DNA of 64,000 nucleotides from Neonectria sp. B-13 (lineage: Eukaryota; Ascomycota; Sordariomycetes; Hypocreales; Nectriaceae). A model generated the notes under the pieces. That model saw only the letters and a list, made by a program, of their open reading frames with translations, did no database searches and was not told the origin of the DNA. The first letter of the stretch is position 1, and each line of letters starts with the position of its first letter. Shown here one piece after another: positions 33,786 to 45,613 of this stretch. Both the position numbers and the translations under genes were made by a program. The stretch spans positions 1 through 64,000 of the forward strand of contig NOKP01000042.1 of the NCBI GenBank assembly GCA_002682825.1, written 5' to 3'.

Positions 33786-34475
33786 CTACCTCTTTTCAAG
33801 TAGTGGGAGCTCTCCATTTTTCTGAGCCTCCTGTACAAGCTTGTTATAGATAGCCAACTTCTCTTCATAGACTTTGACCAGATCATCTTCCGTCCGCTTA
33901 CCAGGCGTTGCATCACTGCCGCCAAAAGCTCTCACTGCAGCGTAGTAAACATCGGCTAGCGCATTGCAAATAGCCTTGACGCTGACGGAGGTGCATTGGT
34001 AGTAAAGGCTAAGAAATGACATAGGTTAGTTTATGTTCTGTCATATGAGACATGGCATTTCACGGCACTCTCTTGAATAATCTTCAGATGACAGACGTGA
34101 GATCTTTAAAATAAAACTTATTGCTAAAACTTACTCTGTCTTGAAGTTGTTGTCAATCTTCAACTTGGCGCTTTCGGTGAATCGAGATTGTGCGCGGTAG
34201 TTGTTGTAACCAAAATCGTGTCGGTTGCACGCTGGCACAAAGGGGAACCCGAAAGGATTGTCAGGTGACGAGGTGCAGCCGTCTGAAGTCCAGTCTAGAG
34301 TGGATGGGTTTTGAGCGTTGCGACGGCTTGTAAATTGAGGCAGAGTGATGCTGAAGAGAAGTTCATCGGTGGTTTCCTGAGCAGTCGCGCGTCCTACGAG
34401 ACTACTTCCAATTTCCCTGGTGGGAAATGCCGAAGCACCGGAAAGGAGAAAGAGGACTGGTGAGGTGAACTTCAT
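33786..34475 (-). CDS. secreted phospholipase A2 (fungal/bacterial PLA2 family)
   Basis: Two exons (34135-34475 and 33786-34008, intron 126 bp, GTAAGT to TTAG) give 187 residues. A signal peptide is evident (MKFTSPVLFLLSGASAFP), followed by a short pro-region. The catalytic signature CNRHDFGYNNY has His86 as the base and Asp87 as its partner, and Cys67 and Cys83 probably form a disulfide. This family hydrolyses the sn-2 ester of phospholipids, usually with Ca2+, in the extracellular space. Length and splicing are normal and there are no disrupting changes, in contrast to the genes on both sides. It has roles in nutrition, membrane remodelling or host interaction in other fungi; which applies here is unknown. 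Confidence 0.9.
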
Positions 34476-36261
34476 CGTGTAAGTGCAATTGCCTGAGATT
34501 GAACTGGTTGATGGAGTTGTAAACGAAACGCGAGGAACTAGAGTGCTTGTATATACTTGTTCAAAGCACGAAACTACTACCTTGATTCTAGCCAAGTCGG
34601 GCAACTCGGCCGTATTGTCGATTACTACCTACCGGAAGTAGAAATGATCTTTCGGAGTGGATGCCACCGGATCACACGCTACATGGCGATTTGCCAGGTA
34701 CCCCACAGGCACATCCTCAGTTCAACGCAGCACGTTCCAGAGATGGCCATGAATTAGTGGTATATTGGTCCTTCCGTGATAAGTGTGGAACGATTCCCTC
34801 CTGCAGTGGTCAACCAAAAAGTTGAAGGAACGGTGTTAGGTTAGGACGGCAGGGGGGCGAGGAATGAAGGCCTATTGATTCGAACATTTGCCGAACACGT
34901 GGAATCGTGCGCGGAGTCTTGTTCGTCGGCGCGACTACATCGGGGTCATACTCCGCAAATTAATATTCAAGGGTTGCATCAGCCCATCTATCCACCACTC
35001 GCAACTCTCCCTAGTGCCGCGTGCAGCTCTTCGTTTGAGAGTCTCGGCAATACTAGGCCTCCGTGCAAGACAGCCTCCGAACTATCAGTTACAAGACGCA
35101 GGCCATGATTGGACGGGCCGGGCACATTTTCTTAAATAGAGACGGAAGGGCTGTCATGGTTTCGATCAAATAGGGTGATGACCACGGAAACCTTCCTTGT
35201 TGGGCACCGAGCTGTTCCGCTAGTGACATGCCAGTATTTCCACTGTCTCTTCCACCAACGTGCAAACCTGATCCATGAGCCTCGGAATCCCCAACTATAA
35301 TTTAATTGGTGGGATTCGAAACTATGCCAAGTCTACTCCGTACCTGCACTCCCATTAGAAGGGAAGGTTCTTGCGGGGAGACTAGTTAGCGTGAGAAAAC
35401 TCCCGGGGATACAACGCTATGAAGAACTCGGTTCCTTTGGCCTAAATCTCAAATTTTCTAGCTACCAAACAGTAGCGGTCTTTGACCTTCTGGATGAGAA
35501 ATTCCCTTAGCCTTTTATTGCGCGGGGGGATCCCCATACCTTACCCATCCAACAGAACTGTAGACACTGTAATATGTATAAACAAGTAGTTGACTAATGA
35601 GTAATTGGTGATGGGGCAAAGTTCCTGGGCTGTCGCAATAAAGTCTGCCACCAGGTATGTCCCCATTTTCCATATGACTCTTAATGCGATGTTCTTTTCC
35701 TACCTCGCCTCTGATATGCAACTCTCTAGCATACCTTAAGGTTCGGCAGTCGTTAGTATAGTTGCGCACAGTTTATTAGGTATGAGAGCAATTTAGCGGA
35801 AGCCATATAAGAAGGTGTAGATTTCAAGAATAAGTCTACTCTTTAGTTCTATAATAGTCTTAGTAAAAACGCCAGATCCTCCTCTTTGAGCCAACCGCAA
35901 CTATACTTCGAGTACTTGGAGACGAAACTTAAGCATACTGAAATCTATTTCCATTTCTAGAGCTAGGTCAGACCGAGGCAAGCCGAGCTTCCAGCTGGAG
36001 TGACTAAGGGTCCCATTTTCAAGACTGCAGGTCTTTATGCAGCTAGACCTGGGATAATGTTCCTGAATTTAAGCCCTGACTAGGCCTTCCCATGTTAAAA
36101 CATATAACCCACAGCTTAAGGCCGCCAAAATGGGGTAGACTTTTGTAAAAGTAGGCAAATAGCCTGATAAGGAATAATCTAGAAGCTGAGGGTCCAAAAA
36201 GGGGTCAAGACCGAGTGCAGGACTATTTAGGAGAAAGGGTGAGGATGCTGGCTATCGACAT
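34476..36261. other. intergenic, no gene recognised
   Basis: The left part should carry the phospholipase promoter. From about 35,700 the sequence becomes more AT-rich. Remains of the 5' half of the GH3 gene may lie at about 35,850-36,260, but I cannot read any reliable frame. Confidence 0.45.
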
Positions 36262-37269
36262 GGGACACGCCAAATGATGCCTTACTACTCGCGTCCTATT
36301 AACACCAAATGGGAAGAAGTTGCGTTCGCTTTTAATAAGGCATTGATTACTGATCTCTTGAAGAAGCAGATAGGTATTGACGGTATCGTCGTTACAGACT
36401 GGGGAGTTGTCACGACTAGATATTGGGGGCTCGAGAACGAGACTGAACTGGAGCGTACTCGTCGCGCCGTTTAGGCTGGTTGTGACATCTTCGGTGGCGA
36501 GACAAAGCCAGAGTTCATCGTCAAACTCGTCAACCGGGGGATTTTATCCGAACCTCGGATTGATGTATCTGTGCGCAAGTTGCTGAAGGAAAAGTTTGAA
36601 TTGGGGCTTCTAACAATCCAGTTGTCGGCCCGGATGTCGCAGAGCGCATTGTTGGCAATGAATATTTCAGCCGACTGGGTAACGAAACACAGCGTAGTAC
36701 TTTCACCCTCCTCACCAATCCTCATGACTTTCTTCCTCTGCTTCTCTCGGCCCTCGAAGCAAGCTTCTATGTTGAGGGTATTGAGTCATCTATTCTCGAG
36801 AGCCGGAATTTCACCATCGTGGACAACCCACAAGAAGCCAACTATGCTCTTCTACCCCTTGCTTCTCCCTTCAAACCTAAAACTGTATCAGGTCGGGCAG
36901 TGAGCATAAACAATGGGTCGATAGAGTTCAATAGCACAAAAAAGATTCGCCAGGCAGAGATAAACACGACTATCTGCACGGTGGTAGACGTCAAGTTCAA
37001 TCGCCCTGCCGCCGTGCCTGAGATGGCAGATAACTCTGCTACACTGTTAGGCAATTATAGAAGTAGCCATGAGGTATTCCTCAACATCATTTTTGGTATA
37101 GGTGGTTGGGTCCCTAAGGGCAAGTTGCCGTTTGATCTACCTTGGTCGATGACACAAAGTTGTGTCATCCAAGGAGAACGTGCCATTCGATACAACAGAT
37201 CCTCTCTTTGGGTTTGACCATGGGTTAGAGTATACAAAGGCCTGTAAGGAGAACCATAGCAAGAGATAA
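36262..37269 (+). pseudogene. GH3 beta-glucosidase/beta-xylosidase fragment
   Basis: MMPYYSRPINTKWEEV and DGIVVTDWG (with the nucleophile Asp) are followed by AGCDIFGGE, RIDVSVRKLLKEKFELGL and, at the end, KLPFDLP and DPLFGFDHGLEY, which are consecutive blocks of the glycoside hydrolase 3 family. The N-terminal half is missing. A TAG at 36,472-36,474 interrupts AVxAGCD (one transition from CAG). Frames change near 36,608, between 36,780 and 36,820, and near 37,155. The usual length is 700-900 residues, and only about 330 codons remain. Confidence 0.75.
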
Positions 37270-38132
37270 AGATCCAGCTTATCCAGCATCTAGATAGTGT
37301 CCATAGTCTATACATGGTCTTTGTTAATAAATGGGAACTCTCGAAACCAAGTCAACTTGAGTAGTTTGAGAAACATGGCTGTATCAACCAGGTCAAGTGA
37401 ACTCTACGAGGAATACGCTTATTACCAACAAATGGTCGATTGAAAATGGAGGCTTACCTAGAGTAGAGCTTGAAGAACAGGTAAAAGAAAATGTTGATAA
37501 AAAGTCATTGTCCGCTAAAAGAACATCCTATGGGAGCGGACGGGATCCCGAGTTCTCTAATGAGTATGGTCGTATGTACTATACCAGTGTCTATAGTGAC
37601 GCTACAGATTGACTAGTTCAACTCCATTCTGTAAATTAGATAGCTATGAAGCTCAGCTAGAAGTTGGGGTATTTTTATAACTAAGATATTGAGTGATAAA
37701 TGAAACAAGACTGGGGTAAGTCTAGAGTATAATCTTAAAATCTACTATTAAAGCTATTATATAAAAGGTTAATATGCATAATCTATTAACAAAGAGAAGT
37801 TATAGAAGATAATATAAACATAAACACTAGCATCGCCAGGCTACTAAAAGACAAGCACAACACAGTATCACATGGTGGAAAACGGAAACATCTGAGAGAC
37901 ATGAAAGTCCCAAGTTTAGATGTGCTTTCCTTCCGCTATAACCAATCAATTACTTAGTAGTGTACGTCATCATATTACAGCTGTGGGGTTCTGTGTGTTA
38001 AACCTTCTTTCTTAGAACATGTAGTAGTTAAGATGAGAAGAATTTGGGTTATTATTTATCATATACAGGAATCCAATTGTCCAGAAATCGTGAGTTCGAG
38101 CTCGTAACGTCAACTACTACAGCCGTTCTTAC
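37270..38132. other. intergenic, no gene recognised
   Basis: AT-rich, unique-looking sequence containing the peroxidase 3' flank. A small frame at 37,397-37,612 starts at GTG only and is not supported. Confidence 0.5.
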
Positions 38133-39836
38133 TTATGAAGAGGCTCGTGGGCATGTCTGAGTCCTCAGAAACTCAATTCTTGCTTCCGGATATCCAGCTT
38201 TCCCCGAGCTCTTCCTCATTCCTTCTGACACAATATCAAACGTCGTGCTCCAGGCGGATGTTGCCAGTTGCACAGTTGCTTCAAAAAAGACCCATTTACC
38301 TGACTTATCGCCTGTAGCCTCGAATTTGACGGTCTCAATACCCATCTTTCGCACAATTACACCTTGACGCTTCTCAAACCGAACAATTTCCAGCGTCAGT
38401 GGGGAAGAGGCGCGTATTTTTTGCACCGCTGCCCTAACAGTAAAAGCTCGTGTGCCATTCACGCTGGTCCGCGAGACGCAGGACACATCCTCCTGGTACA
38501 GAATGGAGTCATCCACGGGGTATCCATGGCCTTCATTTGTGTACTTCGTGGTTTTCTTCTTGGATGGGACCGTTAGGTGGATGTTAAACTTGCTGATCCC
38601 GCTGGAAGGTTTGATGGTCGTGCCAAACTCATACCAGGCAAATGTTTCCCCATACAACCCGGTGGAATCGCCCGCACGCTCCGTCTCGATGGCGGTAGAG
38701 CCCTTCCCTTTGCGATTAGCGAAGGTGAGATGAACGGATAGATCGCTTGGATCACGCCCCTTCTTGGCACCCTGGGTTGTTCTGACTCGGACTCGGCCAG
38801 AAAATATCAATGAGCCTTCCTCGTCCAAGCACAACTTGGTAATGTTGGGTTTAATATCAATGGCCTCGATAGGAGAAGACAGCTTCACGCTCCTCGGCAC
38901 CGTATCGATCATGCGACTGAAAATCTTAGCGCACTTGACATCGAACACGGAGGGCTTTTTCGCCAAGGCTGATATGGTTTTGTTCTTGTCAGAGTTGAAG
39001 ATGCGTCTATCGGAGGTGATCGTGCTGTTCGCATGTACGACTAGCGGGTTTTTCGTTGTTCCTCGTACGTATTCCACAGCAACGGTGTTGTCGAACTGGT
39101 TGGGCGAGCTGTCAAAGTGCGTCACCGTGTCATTGTACACATTGGTGTCACCAATAGAGATCTGTGGGTTGTTCACGCTGTGAACGCCTCCGAGTGTGTG
39201 TCCACATGCCACCATGGTAATCATGTCCTCTTGGCTGTATCCGGCTGTTGCGAAACGAGCCAGCATTGTTTCGAGCGGAGTGTGAGTCTCTGGAACGCCT
39301 GCTGGGCCGGCTTCCTCGGCGTCAACTCGCCCATAGCGGAAGGGGATCTTGGTTGTGCCACCACAGGAGCTGTGTGAAACAATAACACTCATGGCTAGCA
39401 AGTCCGCCGCAGATGCCCTCGTCGAGTAGAGGAAGTTGAAGAAGTTGAAGGTGTTGTTGAAAGCTAGGCCACCGTTTTCGACGCGGTTCAGTTCAAACCA
39501 GATAGAGCCGTCAACGCCACCGGTCCTCCCTTGGGAGTCGTGGGTAATCATGTCGTGGAAGGCAGTCCGAATCCATTCCGCCGCATTCTGTCGGCCCTTG
39601 ACGTTACCACCTTGAGAGCATGGGACAACGCCTAATTCCAACAGTGTCAGCTACGCAATCTTGCCACCGAGTATAGGAATCAGTAGCTAACCGTCGGCAA
39701 ACCGCCTGGAAAGGTAGCCTCCCTGAAGAGAGAGGATTTCTTCAATTTCGTCGTACGGCGAAGGCCAGACATATTTTTTGGCGGTGCTAAAAGGCGTGAG
39801 AACGGCGATGATGCCAGCAAAGAAGGCGACCTTCAT
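38133..39836 (-). CDS. secreted plant-type heme peroxidase with long C-terminal extension
   Basis: Two exons (39692-39836 and 38133-39631, intron 60 bp) encode 547 residues. Signal peptide residues are MKVAFFAGIIAVLTPFSTA. The peroxidase core shows WIRTAFHDM (distal Arg70 and His74), GVDGSIWFE (distal calcium site), DLLAMSVIVSHSSCGG, and ACGHTLGGVH with proximal His193. The fold normally ends near residue 300. About 250 further residues rich in beta-like, Ser/Thr/Lys segments follow, with no domain I recognise. The protein should act outside the cell, oxidising phenolic or other substrates with H2O2. A lignin- or Mn-oxidising site was not identified. No disruption is seen. Confidence 0.85.
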
Positions 39837-42256
39837 CCTGACTGAATCGATTCGGGCCTCTCGTGCTAAGTCCCTAGGCGACGAGAACACTTACGAGAGA
39901 GCGTCTTAACACCGTTATCAACAGCAGCAACGATCTTCTTTAAACTATTCCATGCTCGTTCAAGCCGTGTTACAAAGACTTGATGTCGGGTATAAATGGG
40001 TCGCCAAGGTCTGGGACTCTGTCGGACAGCGGCCATATCTAGTTAAAGCACGGATGAGGATTCCCATCACGGACTGTGGGCGGGCCCTTCGGGCTGACAG
40101 CCACCAACGGCTTTTCCCACCCCAGTCGGAGATGATGAGAAGATTTTTTTATCTGATGTTCTTGCTGATTGATAAATCCCTCTTCGTATCAGGCGGGCCA
40201 AGTACATCGGTCGCGCCAGCGACCCCCCTGTGCCTCTCTCTATCCACCATGGTGCGTATGCCTCATGGCTTTCAAATCCTCGGCCCACATGCAATCCGAT
40301 GCTTTGGTGCACCTGAATTTACAGCGAGAAGCTTGAAATTTGGTCTCAAGATACTCAGCATTACATTGTGGGAGAGGCGCCGTACGACGTGACAAGTAGC
40401 ATCTCACGACACCCCATTTCAGAGGTGGGTAAAGCGGACTGTATCCCGAACTAAAAGGGCTGGGTGGTCATGGGCAATCCCACGCATAGAGGCCGAATCA
40501 GTTGCGCGATTTGTCTATTGGAATCAACAGGTGATGATTACATACAACTGGTCCTCAACTCGATGGCGCCTGATGTTCGTATAGAAATAGTCCACTATAG
40601 TTTTAGTTCAGTCTTTCACCCTCCAGGGTCCCAATTCCCATAAATTTCTTGAGATGACATATTCCCCAGACTCAATTGCAGCTTGGTATCCCCAAGTTGT
40701 TTTGTTTTCCTTGTCAGATCGAGGACCAAGGTGCAATTCTGACCCTACGATATATAGATACATGCGGGGAGGCTGGATAGAGCAACACGAGGCGATCATT
40801 ATCGACTCATGGTTTCTATAAAATTCACCTTAACGCAAAATCCACAAGCGTTCATTATCGACTATGATCCGCAACCCTTGCCGATTCGGGATTAGGAACG
40901 ACCCAGCAGGGGGCCACCCAATCCAATTATCTCAACCAAGTGGTACGATGTGAAAGACTCAGAAATGCAAATTTGTGTATATAAAAAATACAATGCAACT
41001 AAGCGCCCTTGACTTATCCTCACAGATCGCAGAAATGTCAAGATACTTCACTAAGAGTGAGTTGAGCGGGGGTTGTTTAACACATCCATAGGCAGTCGCA
41101 GCTCATATTTAGCACTAGCATGAACAATTTTAAGGGTAAGTTTAGTATGCCAGTTTGCATCATTGTACCGGAGGGACTGTAAAGTATGCTATGAAGAATT
41201 GTCAATCACAGTACATACTGTGGGCATTCTAGTTTGGAAACGAGTGATGTGATCAATAAACTCATATTAAAGACCTCCGATCTAACAGGAAGAGACCAAG
41301 ATAAGCAAAAGTGTGGATAACCATCACTCACACGAGGGTTCGCGTAAGTCTAGAACCAAAGATGAGCTAAGGCCGGGTGGTTCTAGTCGAACTTTTGGCT
41401 CCCTTAGGGTCAAACCGTTCACAACAAATTACCAATGCAGACGCACGGCCCGTGAGATTAATATTAAGCGTAATCCACCTCTGGGTTTAATCGTGCTATC
41501 CTATCAGTGTCGGCGTCTCCGAGAGGGCCAAGCCGTGATGGGTTGAGATGACGACAGCTAAGGATGCGTCGATGGGATACTTACCAACCCATGCTAAAAT
41601 ATCTCAAACTTAAACCACGTTAGCAGAAGAAAAAAATCAACAGACAAGCCCCCGGACGATACCCCGACACGTGGTAGGCAGGGATACAGGGGTAATTATA
41701 TCTCGTAATAGGTAACATCTCCACCCCGACATAGGAAATCGTGTGTGATTTACTCGAACTACCGCATTTGTATGCTTTCTCGCCCAATCGAGCAGCTGGG
41801 GTGCTACCTCCGAATCTACACGACTTCCACCGTAGTTCCGGGCATGCTTCGGCCAGAGTACAGTCATGTACGGGCACTACAGCGTGGGGTAGCAGATATG
41901 GGTAAGTAAGCCACTAGCTTGAGCACAAAGCCATTTGCTTTAGGGAATGCGAATAATTAGTTCGTAGCTTGAGATTACATGGTCCTGTACATATCAATTC
42001 GAATACTTAGTACTCACTATTGGGTTACAAGTTGATAGTCACTTCGCACTAACACCAAACATTTACAACGTCAGTTTCCCGATGTGGTAAGCTTCTCTTC
42101 TCGTTTCTCACTCACGTGGTCACCATCTGCGAGGGAACCAATATTTACTTCATTGTGGTTCGCCACGGTTCTATTTTCACCCCTCCTCGTTAACCTCTCG
42201 TAACGTCCGCGTCCGCAACTACATCGAACGCCTCTGATATTGGCTATCTGCTGATC
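39837..42256. other. long intergenic region, no gene recognised
   Basis: About 2.4 kb between divergent genes (peroxidase and the Zn2Cys6 gene). Only short frames of random composition occur. An inverted GGGCCC-TTCGGG-type palindromic patch lies near 40,080-40,105. No tRNA-like cloverleaf or B-box was found by eye. Confidence 0.5.
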
Positions 42257-43941
42257 ATGCCGCGCCCTTTCAGCAAGGAATCTTGGTGAGCGCCAATCTG
42301 TTGATCAATAACACACTGCCAACTACTATTATTGACCAATTAATTAATGGGTGGCAGCAACACTTGTCGACGACGCAAGATAAGATGTATGCGTCATGCT
42401 GAGTACCCATAAAAACAACCAGCAATACCCTTCTGACAACGAGATAAAGGTGATCAAGCTACGCCGGTGTGCCAAAAATGCGCAACGTCAAATCGCTACT
42501 GTGACCGATCAGAAAGATCCATACAGTTCCATCCGTCTAGGCCAGATGATTTCACAGGTATATTGGAAGTTAGAACGCCAACGCTACTCCGGGGTTTAAA
42601 ATTGACCACGGCCTACAGCTCAGAGTCATGCTTCCCCTGAAACTCCGTGCGATGCGCTCCAAGACCAGAAAATTGCTCGTCTGTTTGATCACTACATCTC
42701 CGACTTGTCCAAGTGGTATGATCTGAGCGATTCGACATTGGCTTTTGGTGTCACTGTCCCGCGGATTGCTCTCGAAGAGCCGCTTCTGTTCTACGCGATT
42801 ATCGCTTTATCAGCCATGCACATATGCAAAACAACAGCCAGCAGTTTTCGTTCAACGGCTGAGCTTTATCATCGCCGCTGCGTTCAACTGATCATTACCA
42901 TCGATGAGGATGATGCTGTGATGACCGGCGGTGTAGCTCTTGCAGCCACCTGCTTGCTGAGGTCGTACGAGATCTTGGACAGTGAGTTACTTTGCCAACA
43001 CATACCAACACGTCTTCCCGGGGAGATAAAACTGGTTCTGAACTAAAGTGAACTAGGCGACATTGATCCAAATATGCATCTTCGAGGAGCCTATTCCATG
43101 ATCTCAGTTCAGGACCTGCCATCTGGAAACTTGCATCGAGGCCTTCTCGCATCTGGGTTCTGGAACTACCTCCGAGAAGACATCACATTCAGCCTCTTTG
43201 AGAATTGCCCACTCAAAATGGACCTGACGTCCATTTCATCAGTGTCTAAATACGACTCGGATCAAGACTATCTGAACTCCATCACCCTCATCTTGGGCAA
43301 GATAATAAACGCTGCGTTCTGCCATTCGCTTGCAGTGCAAGAGTGGGATACTGCCTTTGAGTTGGTCCGACAGTGGTCTTCCGCGTGCCCTAAGCGATTA
43401 GGACCCTTTTCAAAACGGCCAGGTGGGCCTGGAACAGATGAATGCTTTCCTCAAATGTGGTTCCTCCAGCCGTGCCATGGTACGGACATTTTGACCCCAT
43501 TACCCGGATCAGCTACTGACAATGGAAGCGGCTGCAATGCACTACTATCTGGTTACGGTGGTGGTTTTAGCTGCTTATGCAAATCCCGAGAGTTATCAAG
43601 ACCTCTGGAAACTTCGCCTCCTCGAACACGACCGCATACCTAAAGATGCGCTTCTTGAGGCCTTCGCCCTCGATGTCTGTGGCATCACGTTTACGAACAA
43701 AACTACGCCAGTGACTGTTAACGCATTTGGTCCGATAGCATACTGTTCGTATATAAATCCTCCCATTGCCAGCAATTTTGTCGACAGTCAACGCTGACAA
43801 CGGCCTTCAGGCGCCAAGTTCATACGGACCGAGCCCCCCCGCCAAGAGCTGGCGCGAAGACTTCTGGCCTACAAATCAGATATCGGCTGGCCGGTTCAGC
43901 GGCTTGTGGATGGCTTAGAAATTTCATGGAGAGCTGGATGA
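42257..43941 (+). CDS. Zn2Cys6 transcription factor (ARCA-like), seven exons
   Basis: Exons 42257-42285, 42358-42386, 42450-42557, 42619-42981, 43057-43479, 43529-43744 and 43811-43941 join in phase to 432 residues. The zinc cluster is spread over three exons: the first Cys codon is split by intron 1, CNTCRRRKIRC ends at intron 2, and CQKCATSNRYC follows. The C-terminal domain includes EEPLLFYAIIALSAMH, the exon-junction motif HAAAMHYYLV, VNAFGPIAYC and GWPVQRLVDGL, typical of the ARCA-like group. Without splicing the locus looks broken, but every junction has GT-AG and keeps the frame. It lies 214 bp upstream of the dioxygenase gene on the same strand, which it may regulate; its targets are unknown. 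Confidence 0.8.
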
Positions 43942-44062
43942 GTTCAGCCTGGGAATTGGGTGGCTGCCGCGAATGACGTTGATGTGCCGTCTGGCGCTAA
44001 CCCCTTTCGGAAGGGTATTCCGAGCTCGGGTTTCCTGCATCACAAGCCATCAACACGACACG

Positions 44063-44068
44063 TATAAG
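44063..44068 (+). promoter_or_regulatory. TATA-like box of the dioxygenase gene
   Basis: TATAAG lies 88 bp before the ATG at 44,156, followed by a pyrimidine-rich leader (TCTTTCACTTCTTCGACC), a common fungal core-promoter layout. Confidence 0.35.
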
Positions 44069-44155
44069 TGACAGACTCTTTCCACTGCTGGAAACGATGA
44101 TTCCAATCTCTTTCACTTCTTCGACCCATTCGTTTTCTCCTTGTACTCTTAAAAA

Positions 44156-45223
44156 ATGGCTGCCCTGCTCCGAACCCGAACAATCGCCTCAGCCCTTGTG
44201 AAGGGGAAGCGATCCTTTGCATCAGTAACACCCACCATGCACCCCGGAGTTATTCAACCTTCCTCTACAGAGATCAAAAGGCAGGCTCTCAGTTCTAGGA
44301 ACCTTGAAACGGCTGTGCGTCACATGCATGAAGATGGTCTTGTCATCGTTGAAGATGTCGTTCCGCATGAGCATCTTGAACTTCTCAACCGGCGGATGGT
44401 GCAGGATGCTCAGACTCTTCGGGCTCGCGGTGAAGACAGTCCCTTCAACTATAACAAGGGGAATATACAGCAAGACGCTCCACCCGTGGCAGAGTATTTC
44501 TTCTCGTCTATCTTTGCAAGTAAGTCCTCGCCTCCGGGAACCCCCTCTGTAGTAGTATTTTGAACATGACTCACACAATGCCAAGATCCGATAGCAACTC
44601 AAATCACATCTGCTGTCCTCGGGCCGCGCCCTAAATGGACCTTTTGCTCTGCCAACTCGGCTATGCCAACTGTTCCCGGAGAACAGCCTCAGAGGCAGCC
44701 GGTTCATTCCGACGCCGACTTTGCGCATCCAGCACACCCCTTTGCTCTCGTGTTGAATGTTCCCCTAGTCACCACTATGCCAGAGAACGGGTCCACTGAG
44801 ATTTGGCTCGGTACTCACTCCAAGTTCGGGATGGAGGCCCAGGAGGGTGTCCACGGGGAGCGTGCTAGTGGTCGCATTAAAGAGCCTCTTCTTCGGCGGC
44901 GAGAAAAAGTGTCTCCGCCAGTGCAGCCCATCATAAAGAAGGGCAGCATTGTTGTTCGCGATCTTAGACTGTGGCATGCAGGGATGCCAAACTCGACCGA
45001 GGAGGTCAGGGTTATGTTGGCCATGATTCATTTTGCACCGTGGTACCGAAACAGGATGCTTCTTCAGTTCGGTGAGGACATCAAACCCGTGCTGGAGACG
45101 CTGGAGCGACAGGGGGAGCTGGGGCTGGAGGTACCGGTTGACTGGTTGGATAGCAAAGAGGCGATGGCGAGTTACTTGGACAGGGGATTTGGAAACAGCT
45201 ATGACTTTGACCAAGAACGCTGA
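44156..45223 (+). CDS. phytanoyl-CoA dioxygenase (PhyH) family protein
   Basis: Two exons (44156-44519 and 44586-45223) encode 333 residues. The Fe(II)/2-oxoglutarate site is QPVHSDAD (His162, Asp164) with distal His252 in LWHAGMPN; the Arg shortly after (EEVRVML) is placed to bind 2-oxoglutarate. The N terminus (MAALLRTRTIASALVKGKRSFASV) is basic and Ser/Ala-rich, like a mitochondrial presequence. Family members hydroxylate lipids or secondary metabolites; the substrate is unknown. The short gap to the upstream regulator suggests a two-gene unit. The ATG is preceded by AAAAA, a good fungal start context. Confidence 0.85.
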
Positions 45224-45613
45224 TGTCGAGGATGCAGTTGGAGAAAAGAATTGGGACGAGTCTTTTGTCTGTTAGATGCTTACTCTTACTTTTTTCATTC
45301 ATTACTTCTTCCTACACAGTGGGATGGTTTACAAGGCAGCTCGGGTTGGGGGTATCTATTGATCGACGTTCAGGGGCACCGAAATGACAGTGAAGGCAAA
45401 GCTATGCGACAACTCTTGGTGATTTACATCCCGATGGCTTCTCTGTATCCATTTATCTATACACTTCAAACAAGAAGAAAAAAACATTACAACCCAAGGA
45501 CAAGTTGGCCATTGCTAATAATGAACGAGCCCAGCACTTTTTGTATCCATCCAGGTTCCCGCTATCCATGCTTATACCAGCCAGTTCACAGCACCAAATC
45601 GCTCAAGCCCAGC
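45224..45613. other. convergent intergenic region
   Basis: It holds the 3' flanks of the plus-strand dioxygenase and the minus-strand cysteine-rich gene. No other feature is seen. Confidence 0.5.

Noticed and set aside
37397..37612. 71-codon ORF as a small gene
   Set aside because: It starts at GTG, has no homologous motif and no promoter or intron signal.
39837..42256. tRNA genes in the long intergenic regions
   Set aside because: No GGTTCGANTCC B box with a matching cloverleaf was found by eye; a tRNAscan-SE run would be decisive.
42257..43941. Zn2Cys6 gene at 42.3 kb as another frameshifted pseudogene
   Set aside because: Six GT-AG introns restore a continuous 432-codon frame, so no frameshift is needed.
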